Source of the DNA: BS750m-G62 sp964577175
Lineage (GTDB): Bacteria > Planctomycetota > Phycisphaerae > FEN-1346
Reading direction: 5' to 3'
Length of the DNA: 39,524 bases
Assembly: GCA_964577175.1 (NCBI GenBank)
Contig: CAZNYC010000023.1
Location: 1 to 39,524, forward strand
The notes beneath the pieces were generated by a model that saw only the letters and a program-made list of their open reading frames with translations, did no database searches and was not told the origin of the DNA. The translations under genes were made by a program, and so were the position numbers. Shown piece after piece: positions 14,454 to 22,762 of this stretch (its first letter is position 1; each line of letters starts with the position of its first letter).

Positions 14454-16412
14454 CTACCGCGCCCCCGGCCTCACCTCGCCGCCGGGCCCCGCCTCCAGGT
14501 CCGCCCGGATCCGGAACTCGTCCAGGTCGAACGTCGCCGGCTTGCCCCGGGCCGGGACGAGGACGACGATCTTCTCCACGTGGCGCACCGTTTCGCGCCA
14601 GGGCGCGGCGATGGCGTCGGCGGACCATCCCGCGGCCCGGGCCTCCGCGTCCGTCCAATCGTACCGGAAACGGACGGCGCGCTTCGACCAGTCCTTCCCG
14701 GGCGGGGCGAGCCCGTCGTAGACCCACTGGCCCACGCCGTCGCCGAAGATCTCCAGCCGGGTATACGCGGCGCCCTGGGCGGAGCGGACGGAGAACGATA
14801 TCTCCGCGCCACGTCCGGCGTAGCGTTTCGTCAGATCGCCGACGAAGGCACCGCCGGCGGCATCGGCCGTGCAGACGGCGAACGGTCGGGCGCCGTCGGG
14901 ACGGGTGACGGTGACGTACCCGCCGGGGTCGCCGCCGTCGGGCCGGTGCCTGCCCTCGGCCACGGCGCTCCAACCGTCCGCGCCGTCGGTGAAGGAGTCG
15001 GTACGGACCACGGCCGCCCGCTCCACGCCGCTGAAGGCGTAGAGCGTGGCACCGGTCAGTTCGAACACGAGGCGAACGGTGCGGCCTTTGAGCGGGCGGG
15101 AGGACGCATCGGCGTTCCACGTCACGGCCGCGTCGGTGACGTCGGCGGCAATCGGGGTGCAGGCGTCGAGGGGACGTTCGCCCAAGACGCCCACGCGGAC
15201 GCGGCCGCTTTCGGCGTCGGCGGTGATGCGGATCGGCTCGCCCGTGCAGCGGACGGGGTCGGTCACCACGACGGCCGGGGCATTGTCGTCCGCCGGCGCG
15301 TAGCCGGCGAAACCGTCCACGCGAAGCCGGGCCATGCACGGGAGGCAGTGCCGCTTCCATCCCCGGTGCGGCAGGTCGCTGCCGCCGTAAAGGATTTCGA
15401 TCTTGCCGTCCCGGATGATGGGCGGGCCGGACGGGGCGTAGATGCACATGGAGTCGCAGGCCCCCTTCGGGCCGCGGGGGATCAGCGACCGGCCCGGACA
15501 CACGCGGTGCCAGCGCACGGAGTCCGGGCTCCACGTCAACTCGCAGTCCACGCTGCGGTCGCCGCCGGCGTTGTACATCATGAGGTACCCGAGGTAGATG
15601 CCCGCGTATCGGAACGAGGGCATGCAGTACATCTGCCGGTGGCGGCCCTCGCCGATGCGGGGTGTGATGGCCAGCGTGGGAGCGGTCCAGTGCAGGAAGT
15701 CCTCGCTCTCGGATCGGGCCACGAGCCGCTGGCCCCGGTAGATGCGCGTGATGAGGACGTACGCCTGCCGGTCGGGGTCCCACCAGGCGTTGTTGTGGGT
15801 GTCGCCGACGTTGCCGAGGCCTTCGGGGACGACCGGGTCGGTCCAGTGCAGGCCGTCCGGGCTGAACCGCACGCGCATCTTGCCCCGGCCGACGTCGTAG
15901 ATCATCTTGTACCGGCGGTCCGCCGGGCAATCGGCCCGCGTGTCCTTGAACACGCCGACGTTGGGCGTGTCGCGGGCAACGGCGTTGGTGGGCCGGCCGT
16001 TGAACGGAAAGCGGCCGCTCAAGGGCCTGGTCCAGTGGATGCCGTCGGGGGAGGTGGCATGGAGGAGGTACCAGCCCACGTTGTGCACCGTGGAGGGGCG
16101 GCGCATCTTCGCGATGGCGTCCTTATCGGCGAGCACGCACTTGTACCACAGGCGGTAGCGGCCGGTCGCTTCGTCGAAGAGGACGTTCGGGTAAAGGTTG
16201 TTGAGGGAGTTTTCCCAGGGGCGGTCCGCCTCGAAGAGCGGATTCTCCGGGGCCTTCTCCACCCGGCCGAGCACGAGGTGGGCGTTTTCGGTGCGCCCGA
16301 TCACGCGGTCGTCGAGCACGAGGTACTTGGCGGCACGGGCGGGCGGGGCCGTGTGGGCCGAGGCGATCGCGGCAGCGACCGTGCACAGAAGGAGTCTCGC
16401 AGGCGAGGTCAT
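14454..16412 (-). CDS. Secreted glycosidase-like five-bladed propeller protein with C-terminal beta domain
   Basis: This 652-residue protein has an export signal (LLLCTVAAAIASAHTAPPARA). Residues about 45-365 have the repeating pattern of GH43/GH32-type beta-propellers: YRLWYKCV, LHATSPDGIHWTRP, YKMIYDVG, RFSPDGLHWTDP, ARSESEDFLHWTAP and ELTWSPDSVRWHRV, each a strand set with S-x-D-x-x-x-W. Many such planctomycete proteins are annotated as glycosyl hydrolases without a proven substrate, and the catalytic acids cannot be assigned by eye. The rest (about 370-650) is beta-rich, with a segment like carbohydrate-binding or fibronectin-like modules (FTDGADGWSAV, FSVRSAQGAAYTRLEIFGDG). The start at 16412 immediately precedes the signal; an in-frame ATG at 16445 would add 11 residues. 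Likely a secreted glycan-acting or glycan-binding protein. Confidence 0.75.
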   Translation of the reverse strand: MTSPARLLLCTVAAAIASAHTAPPARAAKYLVLDDRVIGRTENAHLVLGRVEKAPENPLFEADRPWENSLNNLYPNVLFDEATGRYRLWYKCVLADKDAIAKMRRPSTVHNVGWYLLHATSPDGIHWTRPLSGRFPFNGRPTNAVARDTPNVGVFKDTRADCPADRRYKMIYDVGRGKMRVRFSPDGLHWTDPVVPEGLGNVGDTHNNAWWDPDRQAYVLITRIYRGQRLVARSESEDFLHWTAPTLAITPRIGEGRHRQMYCMPSFRYAGIYLGYLMMYNAGGDRSVDCELTWSPDSVRWHRVCPGRSLIPRGPKGACDSMCIYAPSGPPIIRDGKIEILYGGSDLPHRGWKRHCLPCMARLRVDGFAGYAPADDNAPAVVVTDPVRCTGEPIRITADAESGRVRVGVLGERPLDACTPIAADVTDAAVTWNADASSRPLKGRTVRLVFELTGATLYAFSGVERAAVVRTDSFTDGADGWSAVAEGRHRPDGGDPGGYVTVTRPDGARPFAVCTADAAGGAFVGDLTKRYAGRGAEISFSVRSAQGAAYTRLEIFGDGVGQWVYDGLAPPGKDWSKRAVRFRYDWTDAEARAAGWSADAIAAPWRETVRHVEKIVVLVPARGKPATFDLDEFRIRADLEAGPGGEVRPGAR

Positions 16413-16424
16413 GGACGTTTCCCA

Positions 16425-16579
16425 ATCGAAGATTCGAAATCTCAAATCGAAAGCGTCCAGCGGCGCAGGCCCTCGGCGGTTCAGGATCGGAGATTCGAAA
16501 GCGCAGATTTGAGATCTGAGATCTCAGAGCGCCAACCCGAAATCCGAAACTTGCCCGCCGTAGCCTTGGCGAAGGCGGG
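16425..16579. repeat. Degenerate short repeats and a CCCGCC…GGCGGG palindrome
   Basis: Bases 16425-16535 are unusually AT-rich for the window and consist of variants of AGATTCGAAA, AATCTCAAATCGAAAG and GATTTGAGATCTGAGATCTC. A palindrome (CCCGCC at 16554 pairing with GGCGGG at 16574-16579 across GTAGCCTTGGCGAA) follows. No ORF here is credible. It lies between the propeller gene and the tRNA gene. Confidence 0.55.
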
Positions 16580-16598
16580 TCTCCCATCCGAGATCACC

Positions 16599-16686
16599 TG
16601 GCGGAGAGGCCGGGATTCGAACCCGGGGTACCCGAAGGTACACTCGGTTTCCAACCGAGCCCATTCGACCACTCTGGCACCTCTCC
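16599..16686 (-). tRNA. tRNA-Ser (anticodon GGA), CCA encoded
   Basis: Read on the minus strand, an 88-base tRNA folds with a GGAGAGG/CCTCTCC acceptor stem, a D arm, an anticodon stem CTCGG/CCGAG with loop TTGGAAA (anticodon GGA, reading UCC and UCU), a long variable arm (TGTACC-TTCG-GGTACC) typical of class II serine tRNAs, a T arm with GGTTCGAATCC and an encoded CCA end (16599-16601). A good promoter lies 43 bases upstream. tRNA-Ser genes are common integration sites, but no integrase or attachment-site duplicate is visible here. Confidence 0.97.
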
Positions 16687-16728
16687 GCGGCGAAATGGCA
16701 TGGCCCGGCAGGGACCGGGCGCACGGAA

Positions 16729-16757
16729 AGGATATCGCCCGCCGGCCGCCGCGTCAA
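16729..16757 (-). promoter_or_regulatory. Sigma70-like promoter for tRNA-Ser
   Basis: On the minus strand, TTGACG (16757-16752), a 17-base spacer and TATCCT (16734-16729). The expected start near 16722 leaves a leader of about 36 bases before the tRNA 5' end. Confidence 0.65.
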
Positions 16758-16793
16758 GCCGCACGGCAGTTCGGCAGCGCGGCCGCCGCCCGC

Positions 16794-16822
16794 TTGCACA
16801 CCCGGCGCCGAACCGCTACCCT
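16794..16822 (+). promoter_or_regulatory. Sigma70-like promoter upstream of the first amidotransferase gene
   Basis: TTGCAC at 16794-16799, a 17-base spacer and TACCCT at 16817-16822. If used, transcription of the asnB-DUF354 pair starts near 16829 with a leader of about 278 bases made mostly of palindromic repeats. Confidence 0.4.
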
Positions 16823-16884
16823 GAGGCGCCGCGGTGGTGGATGGCGTGGCTGCCCGGCCCGTCCCCCGACCGGGCGAGGCGCGC

Positions 16885-17040
16885 GGTGCCACGGATTGCT
16901 TGTCAATCCGTGTGCTCCCGGCCGGGCCACACGAACCGGCGTATCCCCCGGCCGGGCAAGACCGGCCGGGCCACACGAACCGGCGTATCCCCCGGCCGGG
17001 GCAAGACCGGCCGGGCCACACGAACAGCCGGCCGGGCCCC
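16885..17040 (+). repeat. Double-hairpin module, copy C, with expanded CCGGCCGG palindromes
   Basis: GGTGCCACGGATTG/CAATCCGTG is followed by three successive blocks of CCCGGCCGG-GCAAG-ACCGGCCGG-GCCACACGAACCGGCG or close variants. It occupies most of the leader ahead of the first amidotransferase gene. Tandem expansion of the second hairpin distinguishes it from copies A and B. Confidence 0.7.
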
Positions 17041-17106
17041 GCAGGCAGCGGGGCCGGGCCACCCAACCGGCTGCATCCGCGGCGGCCGGCGAAATGCGAG
17101 TGCTCC

Positions 17107-18951
17107 ATGTGCGGAATCTGCGGTTTCCTCGGCGCCGACGACCGGCTCCTCGCCCGGATGATGGACGTCCAGGCCCATCGCGGGCCGGACGACCACGGCA
17201 CGTTCGCCGACGGCACCGTCAGCCTGGGGCACCGGCGGCTCTCGATCATCGACCTCACGCCCGACGGCCGGCAGCCGATGACGAACGAGGACGGGTCCCT
17301 CCGCCTTGTCTATAATGGCGAGATATACAATTACGTGGAGTTGGCGGAGGACCTGCGCGGCCGGGGGCACCGCTTCGCCAGCCGGACCGACACCGAAGTC
17401 GTCCTCCACGCCTGGGAGGAGTGGGGCGAGGCGTGCCTCGACCGGTTCAACGGCCAGTTCGCCTTCGCCCTGTACGACGCGCCGCGGCGCCGCCTGTTCC
17501 TCGCCCGCGACCGGTTCGGCATCAAGCCGCTCTATTACTGGTCGGACGGCGGGCGGTTTGCGTTCGCCTCCGAAATCAAGGCCGTCCTCGAGCACCCGGC
17601 GGTCCTGCCGCGACCGGACGACCCGGTCATCTACGATTACCTGGCGTTCAACCGGGCGAGCGACGGCCGGCGGACGTTCTTCGAGGGCATCCACGCGCTC
17701 CTGCCGGGCGAGTGCGCCGCGGTCGACGCCGCTACCGGCGAGGTCCGCCGCCGCCGATGGTACCGCATCCGCCCGCGGCCGGGGCGGACGGAGGACGACG
17801 GCCCGGAGACCGTCGAGCGGTTCCGCGACCTCTTCCTCGACGCCGTCCGCCTCCGGCTGACGCGGGCCGACGTCGAGGTCGGCTCGTGCCTCTCGGGCGG
17901 GCTCGATTCCTCGAGCATCGTGTGCAGCCTCGACCGGCTCCAGGCCGGCCGGGCCCGCGGCCACCGGACGTTCAGCATCGTCTTCCCGGACACGCCGCTC
18001 GACGAATCGCCGTACGTCCGGCAGGTGGTGGGGCGGACGGGCGTGCAGAGCCACCTGACGACGACGGGCGGCGAGGCGCTGCTCGAGCAGATCGACCGCC
18101 TCGTCACCGTCCAGGACGAACCGTTCGCCGGGGCCACCCTGTTCGCCCAGTGGGAGGTGATGCGGCTGGCGCATCGCGAGGGCATCAAGGTCCTGCTCGA
18201 CGGGCAGGGCGGCGACGAACTCCTCGCCGGGTACCTTTTCCTTGCGGGGTACCGGCTGCTGGACTATTGTCTGGGCGGCCGGCCGTGGGAGGCCCTGGCC
18301 GAGACCGCCGGGTTCCTCCGCCTGCACGGCCTGCAGCCGGACCCGTTCCTGGTGGCGGTGGGGGTGTGCCTGCCGAAGTGGCTGCGGACGCCGCTGTCCC
18401 GCCGGTATCTGCGGGTGCCGCTCGAGGCCGGGTTCGCGGCCCGTCACGCCGCCCGCAGCCGGGTGCCGGACGACCTGTACGCGCGGATGAGCCTGTCGGA
18501 GGCGCTGGCGCAGCGGACGACCATCGGGCTCCAGCAACTGCTGCGGGCCGAGGACCGGAACGCGATGGCCTTCTCGATCGAGGCCCGCCTGCCGTTCCTC
18601 GACCATCGGCTGGTCGAGTTCCTGTTCGGCCTGGACGGGCACTGGAAGGTCCGCCGCGGCCGGACGAAGGTCGTCCTGCGCGAGGCGATGCGGGGCATCC
18701 TGCCGGAGCCGGTCCGGCACCGGATGGGCAAACTGGGGTTCCCCACGCCGTTCGCCGCCTGGCTGCGCCAGCCGGCCGTCCGGGCCTACACCGAGGGCGT
18801 GCTGCGGTCGGCCTCGTTCCGCGGTCGCGGGTATCTGGACGCCGAGCGGCTCGACCGGTTGTTCGCCCGGCACCTGGCGGGGACGGACGCCTCGCAGACG
18901 CTCTGGAAGGCGTTGAACCTGGAACTCTGGTTCCGCCGGTTCATCGACTGA
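17107..18951 (+). CDS. asnB: Asparagine-synthetase-like glutamine amidotransferase, copy 1
   Basis: This 614-residue protein has an N-terminal class II glutaminase with Cys2 as nucleophile (MCGICGFLG), then AHRGPDDHGTF, YNGEIYNYVE and RTDTEVV, and a C-terminal synthetase domain with the PP-loop SGGLDSS at residues 263-269. LDGQGGDELLAGY and IEARLPFLDHRLVEF are typical AsnB blocks. It transfers glutamine ammonia to an acyl-adenylate. Inside a glycan locus such proteins (for example WbpS of Pseudomonas O-antigen loci) are thought to amidate sugar carboxylates; free asparagine synthesis is the alternative. The ATG at 17107 is fixed because Cys must follow Met; the ribosome site is weak. The next gene, 52 bases on, is a DUF354 protein on the same strand. 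It is clearly different from copies 2 and 3. Confidence 0.9.
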   Translation: MCGICGFLGADDRLLARMMDVQAHRGPDDHGTFADGTVSLGHRRLSIIDLTPDGRQPMTNEDGSLRLVYNGEIYNYVELAEDLRGRGHRFASRTDTEVVLHAWEEWGEACLDRFNGQFAFALYDAPRRRLFLARDRFGIKPLYYWSDGGRFAFASEIKAVLEHPAVLPRPDDPVIYDYLAFNRASDGRRTFFEGIHALLPGECAAVDAATGEVRRRRWYRIRPRPGRTEDDGPETVERFRDLFLDAVRLRLTRADVEVGSCLSGGLDSSSIVCSLDRLQAGRARGHRTFSIVFPDTPLDESPYVRQVVGRTGVQSHLTTTGGEALLEQIDRLVTVQDEPFAGATLFAQWEVMRLAHREGIKVLLDGQGGDELLAGYLFLAGYRLLDYCLGGRPWEALAETAGFLRLHGLQPDPFLVAVGVCLPKWLRTPLSRRYLRVPLEAGFAARHAARSRVPDDLYARMSLSEALAQRTTIGLQQLLRAEDRNAMAFSIEARLPFLDHRLVEFLFGLDGHWKVRRGRTKVVLREAMRGILPEPVRHRMGKLGFPTPFAAWLRQPAVRAYTEGVLRSASFRGRGYLDAERLDRLFARHLAGTDASQTLWKALNLELWFRRFID

Positions 18952-19003
18952 ACGAGCCGGGCCGTCGCCGCGCGTTCGTACGTGTTCCATCCCGAGTCGC
19001 CGC

Positions 19004-20044
19004 ATGCGCATCCTCATCGAAATCAACCACCCCGCCCAGGTGCACTTCTTCAAGCACTTGGTGTACCGCCTGCGTGCCCGCGGCGACCGGGTGCTGGTCA
19101 CCGCGCGCGACAAGGACGTGACGCTCCGCCTCCTGCGGGCGACGGGCATCCGGCACGTGTGCCTGAGCCGTCAGCCGTCCGGCCGTCCGGCCATGGCGAT
19201 GGAACTGCTCCGCCGGGTCCGCAAGCTGGTGGCCGTCGCACGCCGCTTCCGGCCGGACGTGATGGTGGCCCGGGGCGGCGCCACGATCGGGCTGCCCGGC
19301 GCCCTCCTCGGTGTGCCGCGCGTCGTCTTCGACGATACCGAGCACGCCCGCCTCGAGCGGGTCCTCAGCCTGCCGCTCGCCACCCGTATCTGCACGGGGG
19401 CGGGGTACCTGGGTGACCACGGCGAGCGTCAGCGGCGGTTCCGCGCGGTGCCGGTCATGGCGTACCTGGCGCCGTCGGTGTTCCAACCGGACGCCGCGCC
19501 GCTGCGGCATGCGGGCATCGATCCCGACACGCCGTACATCGTCCTGCGGGCGGTGTCGTGGCAGGCCGTCCACGACCAGGGTATCCGCCGGCCCGGCGAG
19601 ACCGTTATGCACGAGGCGGTGGAGCGGCTGTCGCGCTTCGGCCGCGTCATCGTGACCAGCGAATCGCCGCTGCCCGAGTCCCTCGTCCCCTACGCCAACC
19701 CCGTGCCCGTGGAACACGTGCACGACCTGCTGGCGTTGGCGTCGTGTTACGTGGGGGAAGGCGGGTCGATGGCGTCGGAGGCGGCCGTGCTCGGCACGCC
19801 GGCCGTCTTCTGCAACCCGCTCCGGGCGGGGTGCGGATGCATCCTGCACCTGGAGCAGGCGTACGGCCTGGTGCGGACGGTGGATTCCCTGCCGGACGGT
19901 CTGGCCGTCGCCGAAGCGTGGCTCGCCGACCCGGCCTTGGCCGGGACGTGGTCCGATCGCCGCGCCCGCCTGCTCGCCGACAGCGAGGACGTGACGGCGT
20001 TTATGGTCCGGGTGCTGGAGGAGGTCGCGGAGGGGGAGCGATAG
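19004..20044 (+). CDS. DUF354 glycosyltransferase-like protein
   Basis: This 346-residue cytoplasmic protein matches the DUF354 pattern, a GT-B-like fold related to UDP-GlcNAc epimerases and glycosyltransferases. It opens with MRILIEINHPAQVHFFKHLV and has DVMVARGGATIGLPGALLGVPRVVFDDTE-like text, VHDLLALASCYVGEGGSMASEAAVLGTP (the nucleotide-sugar loop) and VFCNPLRAGCG. DUF354 genes are frequent in archaeal and bacterial polysaccharide loci, but the reaction is not established. It follows the first amidotransferase gene by 52 bases and is probably co-transcribed with it. It ends 321 bases before the convergent minus-strand locus. Confidence 0.82.
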   Translation: MRILIEINHPAQVHFFKHLVYRLRARGDRVLVTARDKDVTLRLLRATGIRHVCLSRQPSGRPAMAMELLRRVRKLVAVARRFRPDVMVARGGATIGLPGALLGVPRVVFDDTEHARLERVLSLPLATRICTGAGYLGDHGERQRRFRAVPVMAYLAPSVFQPDAAPLRHAGIDPDTPYIVLRAVSWQAVHDQGIRRPGETVMHEAVERLSRFGRVIVTSESPLPESLVPYANPVPVEHVHDLLALASCYVGEGGSMASEAAVLGTPAVFCNPLRAGCGCILHLEQAYGLVRTVDSLPDGLAVAEAWLADPALAGTWSDRRARLLADSEDVTAFMVRVLEEVAEGER

Positions 20045-20134
20045 GGCGGGCCCTTCGGCTTTGGTGGCCCGGGCGGTGGCCCTCCTGGCCTGCCGCGCAG
20101 GAACGCCCAGCGCATGCGCTAGAAGCGGATGGGC

Positions 20135-20300
20135 CACGGCGGGTCTTGCCCCGCCGTGCTTCCGCGAGAGGGCGCACAGCCGGGCAAGGCCGGCCGTGGC
20201 ACGTGGCGAGGTTCTCCCGGCCGGGCAAGACCGGCCGGGCCACACATGGCAGGCAGCGCATGGCCGGGCAAGGCATGCCCTGAGCAAAGTCGAAGGGGCC
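20135..20300. repeat. Palindromic repeats in the convergent spacer
   Basis: The 20045-20365 spacer between convergent genes holds a perfect 9-bp hairpin CACGGCGGG/CCCGCCGTG (20135-20158), the CCCGGCCGG-GCAAG-ACCGGCCGG-GCCACAC palindrome (20217-20245) and CCCTGAGCAAAGTCGAAGGG (20278-20297). It may act as a two-way transcript end, though T-runs are missing. No gene is seen. Confidence 0.6.
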
Positions 20301-20365
20301 GGCCGTGGCACAGGCGGTCGAGCGCGATGAGCCGGCATGCCCGCCCCGCGGGACGCAGCGTTCTC

Positions 20366-21538
20366 TCATGCCCGGTGGGCCCAGATGGCTTCGTAGTCTT
20401 TCTTCAGTCGTGCGGCGATCTTGAGCGGGTCGTGCCAGGTCTCGACGTAGGCCCGTCCGCGGCGGCCGAGGTCGGCCAGGTTGCCCCGCCGGTCCGTCAG
20501 GTACGTCTTGAGCGTCCCGTAGAGCGTGTCCGGCCCGGCCGAGAGAATGGGCAGGTCCGCGCGCATGCCCTCCGGCAGGAAGTGCAGGTCCTCGTCGCGG
20601 ATGTAACAGATGACCGGTTTGCCGAGGGCCATGCACTCGACGGCCACGGCCCCGTACCAGCCGAGGAGGACCTGGTCGACGAGCAGGTGGGCCCGCTCGT
20701 ACTGGCGTCGGGCCTCGGCGTGGGTCATGTTTTCGATGAGGACGAACTCCAGCGGCACGTTCTCGGCCCGCAGGCGCTCCACCGCCTCCAGGATGAGCCG
20801 CGTCCCCTTCACCCGTCGATGGCTCGGCGCATGGACTACGACGGGCGCCTCGTCGTCCCGGAGGGACCAGGAAACCGCCGGCCACCGGCGAGGATCGACC
20901 GAGGCGTAGGGGACGAACGCCGCCCGCTGCGGCAGCACGTGCATGAGGTCCGGGTTGACGGAGTAGATGCGGTCGGCGAGGGCGTCGAAGCGGGCGATCC
21001 GCTTCCGTTTGTGCGCGTCCACCGCCGGATGGTAATACCCGGGTTCGACCTCGTCGACGGGATGGATGCGGAAATGGTCGCGGCAGTAATCGCCCTGCCG
21101 GGCGTCGTCGCCCTGGAACGTGACGACGATGCCCTTGCCGGCCCGCTTGAGCCAGGCGAGGTCCCGCATCTCCAGCGCCCGGGCGTACAGGCCGTAAAGG
21201 CGGTGCAGCCCGCCTCCGAACGGCGAGCCGGGCCAGGCCACGCCGTGGGCGCCCTGGGGCATGGTGGTCTCGCCGAAGTTGAAGTGGACGACGTCGGCCT
21301 CGCGCAGCGCCTTCCAGAGGAGGCGGAATCGGTTGAACTCCCGCCAGACGGCGGTGGCGGCGGGGGACGGGGTCGCCGGGCACAGCGCTTCGTCCAGCGG
21401 GTACCGGTACTTGCTCGGCTGAAACGCGACCGACCGGCTGCAAAGGCCGAGTTCCCGCTCCGCCCGGGCCAGGCCCTGCGGGTTCCCGCCTACCGTGGAG
21501 GGGCAATGGAGCACGCGAATGGGGCCGGTGCGGGTCAC
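20366..21538 (-). CDS. Glycosyltransferase (GT4-like)
   Basis: This 390-residue protein has a GT-B layout. The N-terminal half begins with IRVLHCPSTVGGNPQGLARAE and includes DVVHFNFGETTMPQG and IVVTFQGDDARQGDYCRDHF, a Cys-containing segment seen in sugar transferases of surface polysaccharide loci. The C-terminal half has VVVHAPSHRRVKGTRLILEA, then AHLLVDQVLLGWYGAVAVECMALGKPVICY, where the second Glu would contact the donor. It presumably transfers a sugar from a nucleotide donor. Translation starts at a GTG (21538) overlapping the TGA of the upstream epimerase gene as GTGA, so the pair is probably translationally coupled. It is the last gene on the minus strand before the convergent spacer. 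Confidence 0.8.
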   Translation of the reverse strand: MTRTGPIRVLHCPSTVGGNPQGLARAERELGLCSRSVAFQPSKYRYPLDEALCPATPSPAATAVWREFNRFRLLWKALREADVVHFNFGETTMPQGAHGVAWPGSPFGGGLHRLYGLYARALEMRDLAWLKRAGKGIVVTFQGDDARQGDYCRDHFRIHPVDEVEPGYYHPAVDAHKRKRIARFDALADRIYSVNPDLMHVLPQRAAFVPYASVDPRRWPAVSWSLRDDEAPVVVHAPSHRRVKGTRLILEAVERLRAENVPLEFVLIENMTHAEARRQYERAHLLVDQVLLGWYGAVAVECMALGKPVICYIRDEDLHFLPEGMRADLPILSAGPDTLYGTLKTYLTDRRGNLADLGRRGRAYVETWHDPLKIAARLKKDYEAIWAHRA

Positions 21539-22425
21539 GGCGTCGCCTCGCCGTTCCGGGCCGCCCGGGCCATTTCCTCGAGGCCTAGCTGGAGCGTCAC
21601 CCGGGGACGGACGTCCAGGACGTTCTTCATCCGCTGATTGTCGCCGGCCAGGTCGCCCCGGGTGTCGGACGGCACGTGGACGACGTCGGCCCGGCGGCCG
21701 GCGGCCCGTTCCATCAGCCGCACCAGGTCCGTGATGGTGACGGTCTCGTCGCCGGCCACGTTGAAGACCTCGGGGCGCTGAAGGGCCATCGCCGGCTCGA
21801 AGACCCGGACGGCGTCGCGGACGTGGATCGGGTTGACGCGAATGCCGGGGTCGCCCTGGATCGTGATCTGCCGGCCGCCCTGCACCCGCCGGAGCAGGCC
21901 GGGCACGAGCATGCCGGTCTGCCCCGGTCCGTACACGAAGAAGAATCGGAAGACGATCGTGTGGAAGAACGGGCGGTAACTGGCCGTCAGCAGTTCCGCG
22001 CTGTACTTGCTGCTGAGGTAGAAGTTCAGGGGATCGACGGGGTCGGTCTCGACGAACCGCTCGTAACTCGTGCCGTACACCCCGCCGCTCGAGGCCAGGA
22101 CGAAGCGGCGTGCGCCGGCGCGGCGGGCGTATTCGAGCAGCCGGAACGTGCCGCCCACGTTCACGGCGAAGATGTCGTCGGCCCGCTCGGGAAAGTCCTT
22201 GTAGTGGCGGGACTGGGCCAGGTGGATGACGGTATCCACCGCCTCGGGCAGGGCGGCCGCCTCGAGCGGCCGGGCCAGGTCCTGCACGACGGGACGGGCG
22301 TTGGCGTCGGACGGCTTTTGGTCCGCGGTGCGGGTCAGCGCGAAGACCGTATGCGGGCCGGCCAGGGTCCGGACGAGGTGCCGCCCGATGAATCCGCTGG
22401 CTCCCGTGACGAGAATGCGCGCCAT
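21535..22425 (-). CDS. NAD-dependent epimerase/dehydratase (extended SDR), copy 2
   Basis: This 296-residue protein has the extended short-chain dehydrogenase pattern: the dinucleotide loop ARILVTGASGFIGRHLVRTL at the N-terminus, IHLAQSRHYKD, a serine in FVLASSGGVYG, and the YxxxK pair in NFYLSSKYSAELL. Such enzymes make or epimerise nucleotide sugars in the cytoplasm. The ATG at 22425 has GAGGA about 9 bases upstream. A promoter with a palindrome in its spacer lies about 85 bases upstream of the start. It overlaps the next gene by 4 bases. Exact sugar is unknown. Confidence 0.85.
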   Translation of the reverse strand: MARILVTGASGFIGRHLVRTLAGPHTVFALTRTADQKPSDANARPVVQDLARPLEAAALPEAVDTVIHLAQSRHYKDFPERADDIFAVNVGGTFRLLEYARRAGARRFVLASSGGVYGTSYERFVETDPVDPLNFYLSSKYSAELLTASYRPFFHTIVFRFFFVYGPGQTGMLVPGLLRRVQGGRQITIQGDPGIRVNPIHVRDAVRVFEPAMALQRPEVFNVAGDETVTITDLVRLMERAAGRRADVVHVPSDTRGDLAGDNQRMKNVLDVRPRVTLQLGLEEMARAARNGEATP

Positions 22426-22515
22426 GCCGATCGTGTCCTCTCGGTGCCGGTGCGGCCGCTATCCGGCGCCCGCCCGGGCGCCGTTTGCCCTGGCCATCGC
22501 CTCGATGTTGACCAT

Positions 22516-22544
22516 GGCATACCACCCACGGATGCGTGGGTCAA
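22516..22544 (-). promoter_or_regulatory. Promoter candidate with palindrome in the spacer
   Basis: On the minus strand, TTGACC (22544-22539), a 17-base spacer and TATGCC (22521-22516). The spacer contains CCCACG-CATC-CGTGGG (22540-22525), an operator-like inverted repeat. It lies 90 bases upstream of the second epimerase gene. The rest of the 22426-22762 spacer holds a repeat copy and no gene. Confidence 0.4.
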
Positions 22545-22715
22545 CAACGATATCGCCGCGGGGTGGCGGTGCGGCGGATTGCGCCTTCAAACGGCCCTCC
22601 AAAGCCGCATCGTGCGCGGCGCGTCTGCGTCCCTGCCGCGCGCCAAACGTGTTTCTTGTGTGCCCCGGCCGGGAGAGCGCGGGTTGACATGCGCTGCGTG
22701 GCACGGGGGCGCACA

Positions 22716-22743
22716 GCGCGGCGGGTGCGGAGGGCCGCCGCGC
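22716..22743. repeat. REP-like palindrome variant, copy 4
   Basis: GCGCGGCGG and CCGCCGCGC form a 9-bp stem around a GTGCGGAGGG loop. It lies 20 bases downstream of the stop codon of the minus-strand glycosyltransferase gene. It is a variant of the 28-base palindrome family. Confidence 0.6.
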
Positions 22744-22762
22744 GGGAAGCAGGGGCGTCGTG

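Noticed and set aside
16599..16757. Genomic-island boundary at tRNA-Ser
   Set aside because: No integrase and no second copy of the tRNA 3' end can be seen in the window, so an integration event is not supported.
14580..17315. Plus-strand open frame of 911 codons opposite the propeller protein gene
   Set aside because: It runs through the tRNA gene and into the asnB coding region in another frame and has no family resemblance. It is a GC-driven shadow.
20366..22525. Single 719-codon gene on the minus strand
   Set aside because: Only the last 390 codons look like a glycosyltransferase. The upstream part is antiframe to the SDR epimerase gene, and a GTGA overlap marks the true start at 21538.
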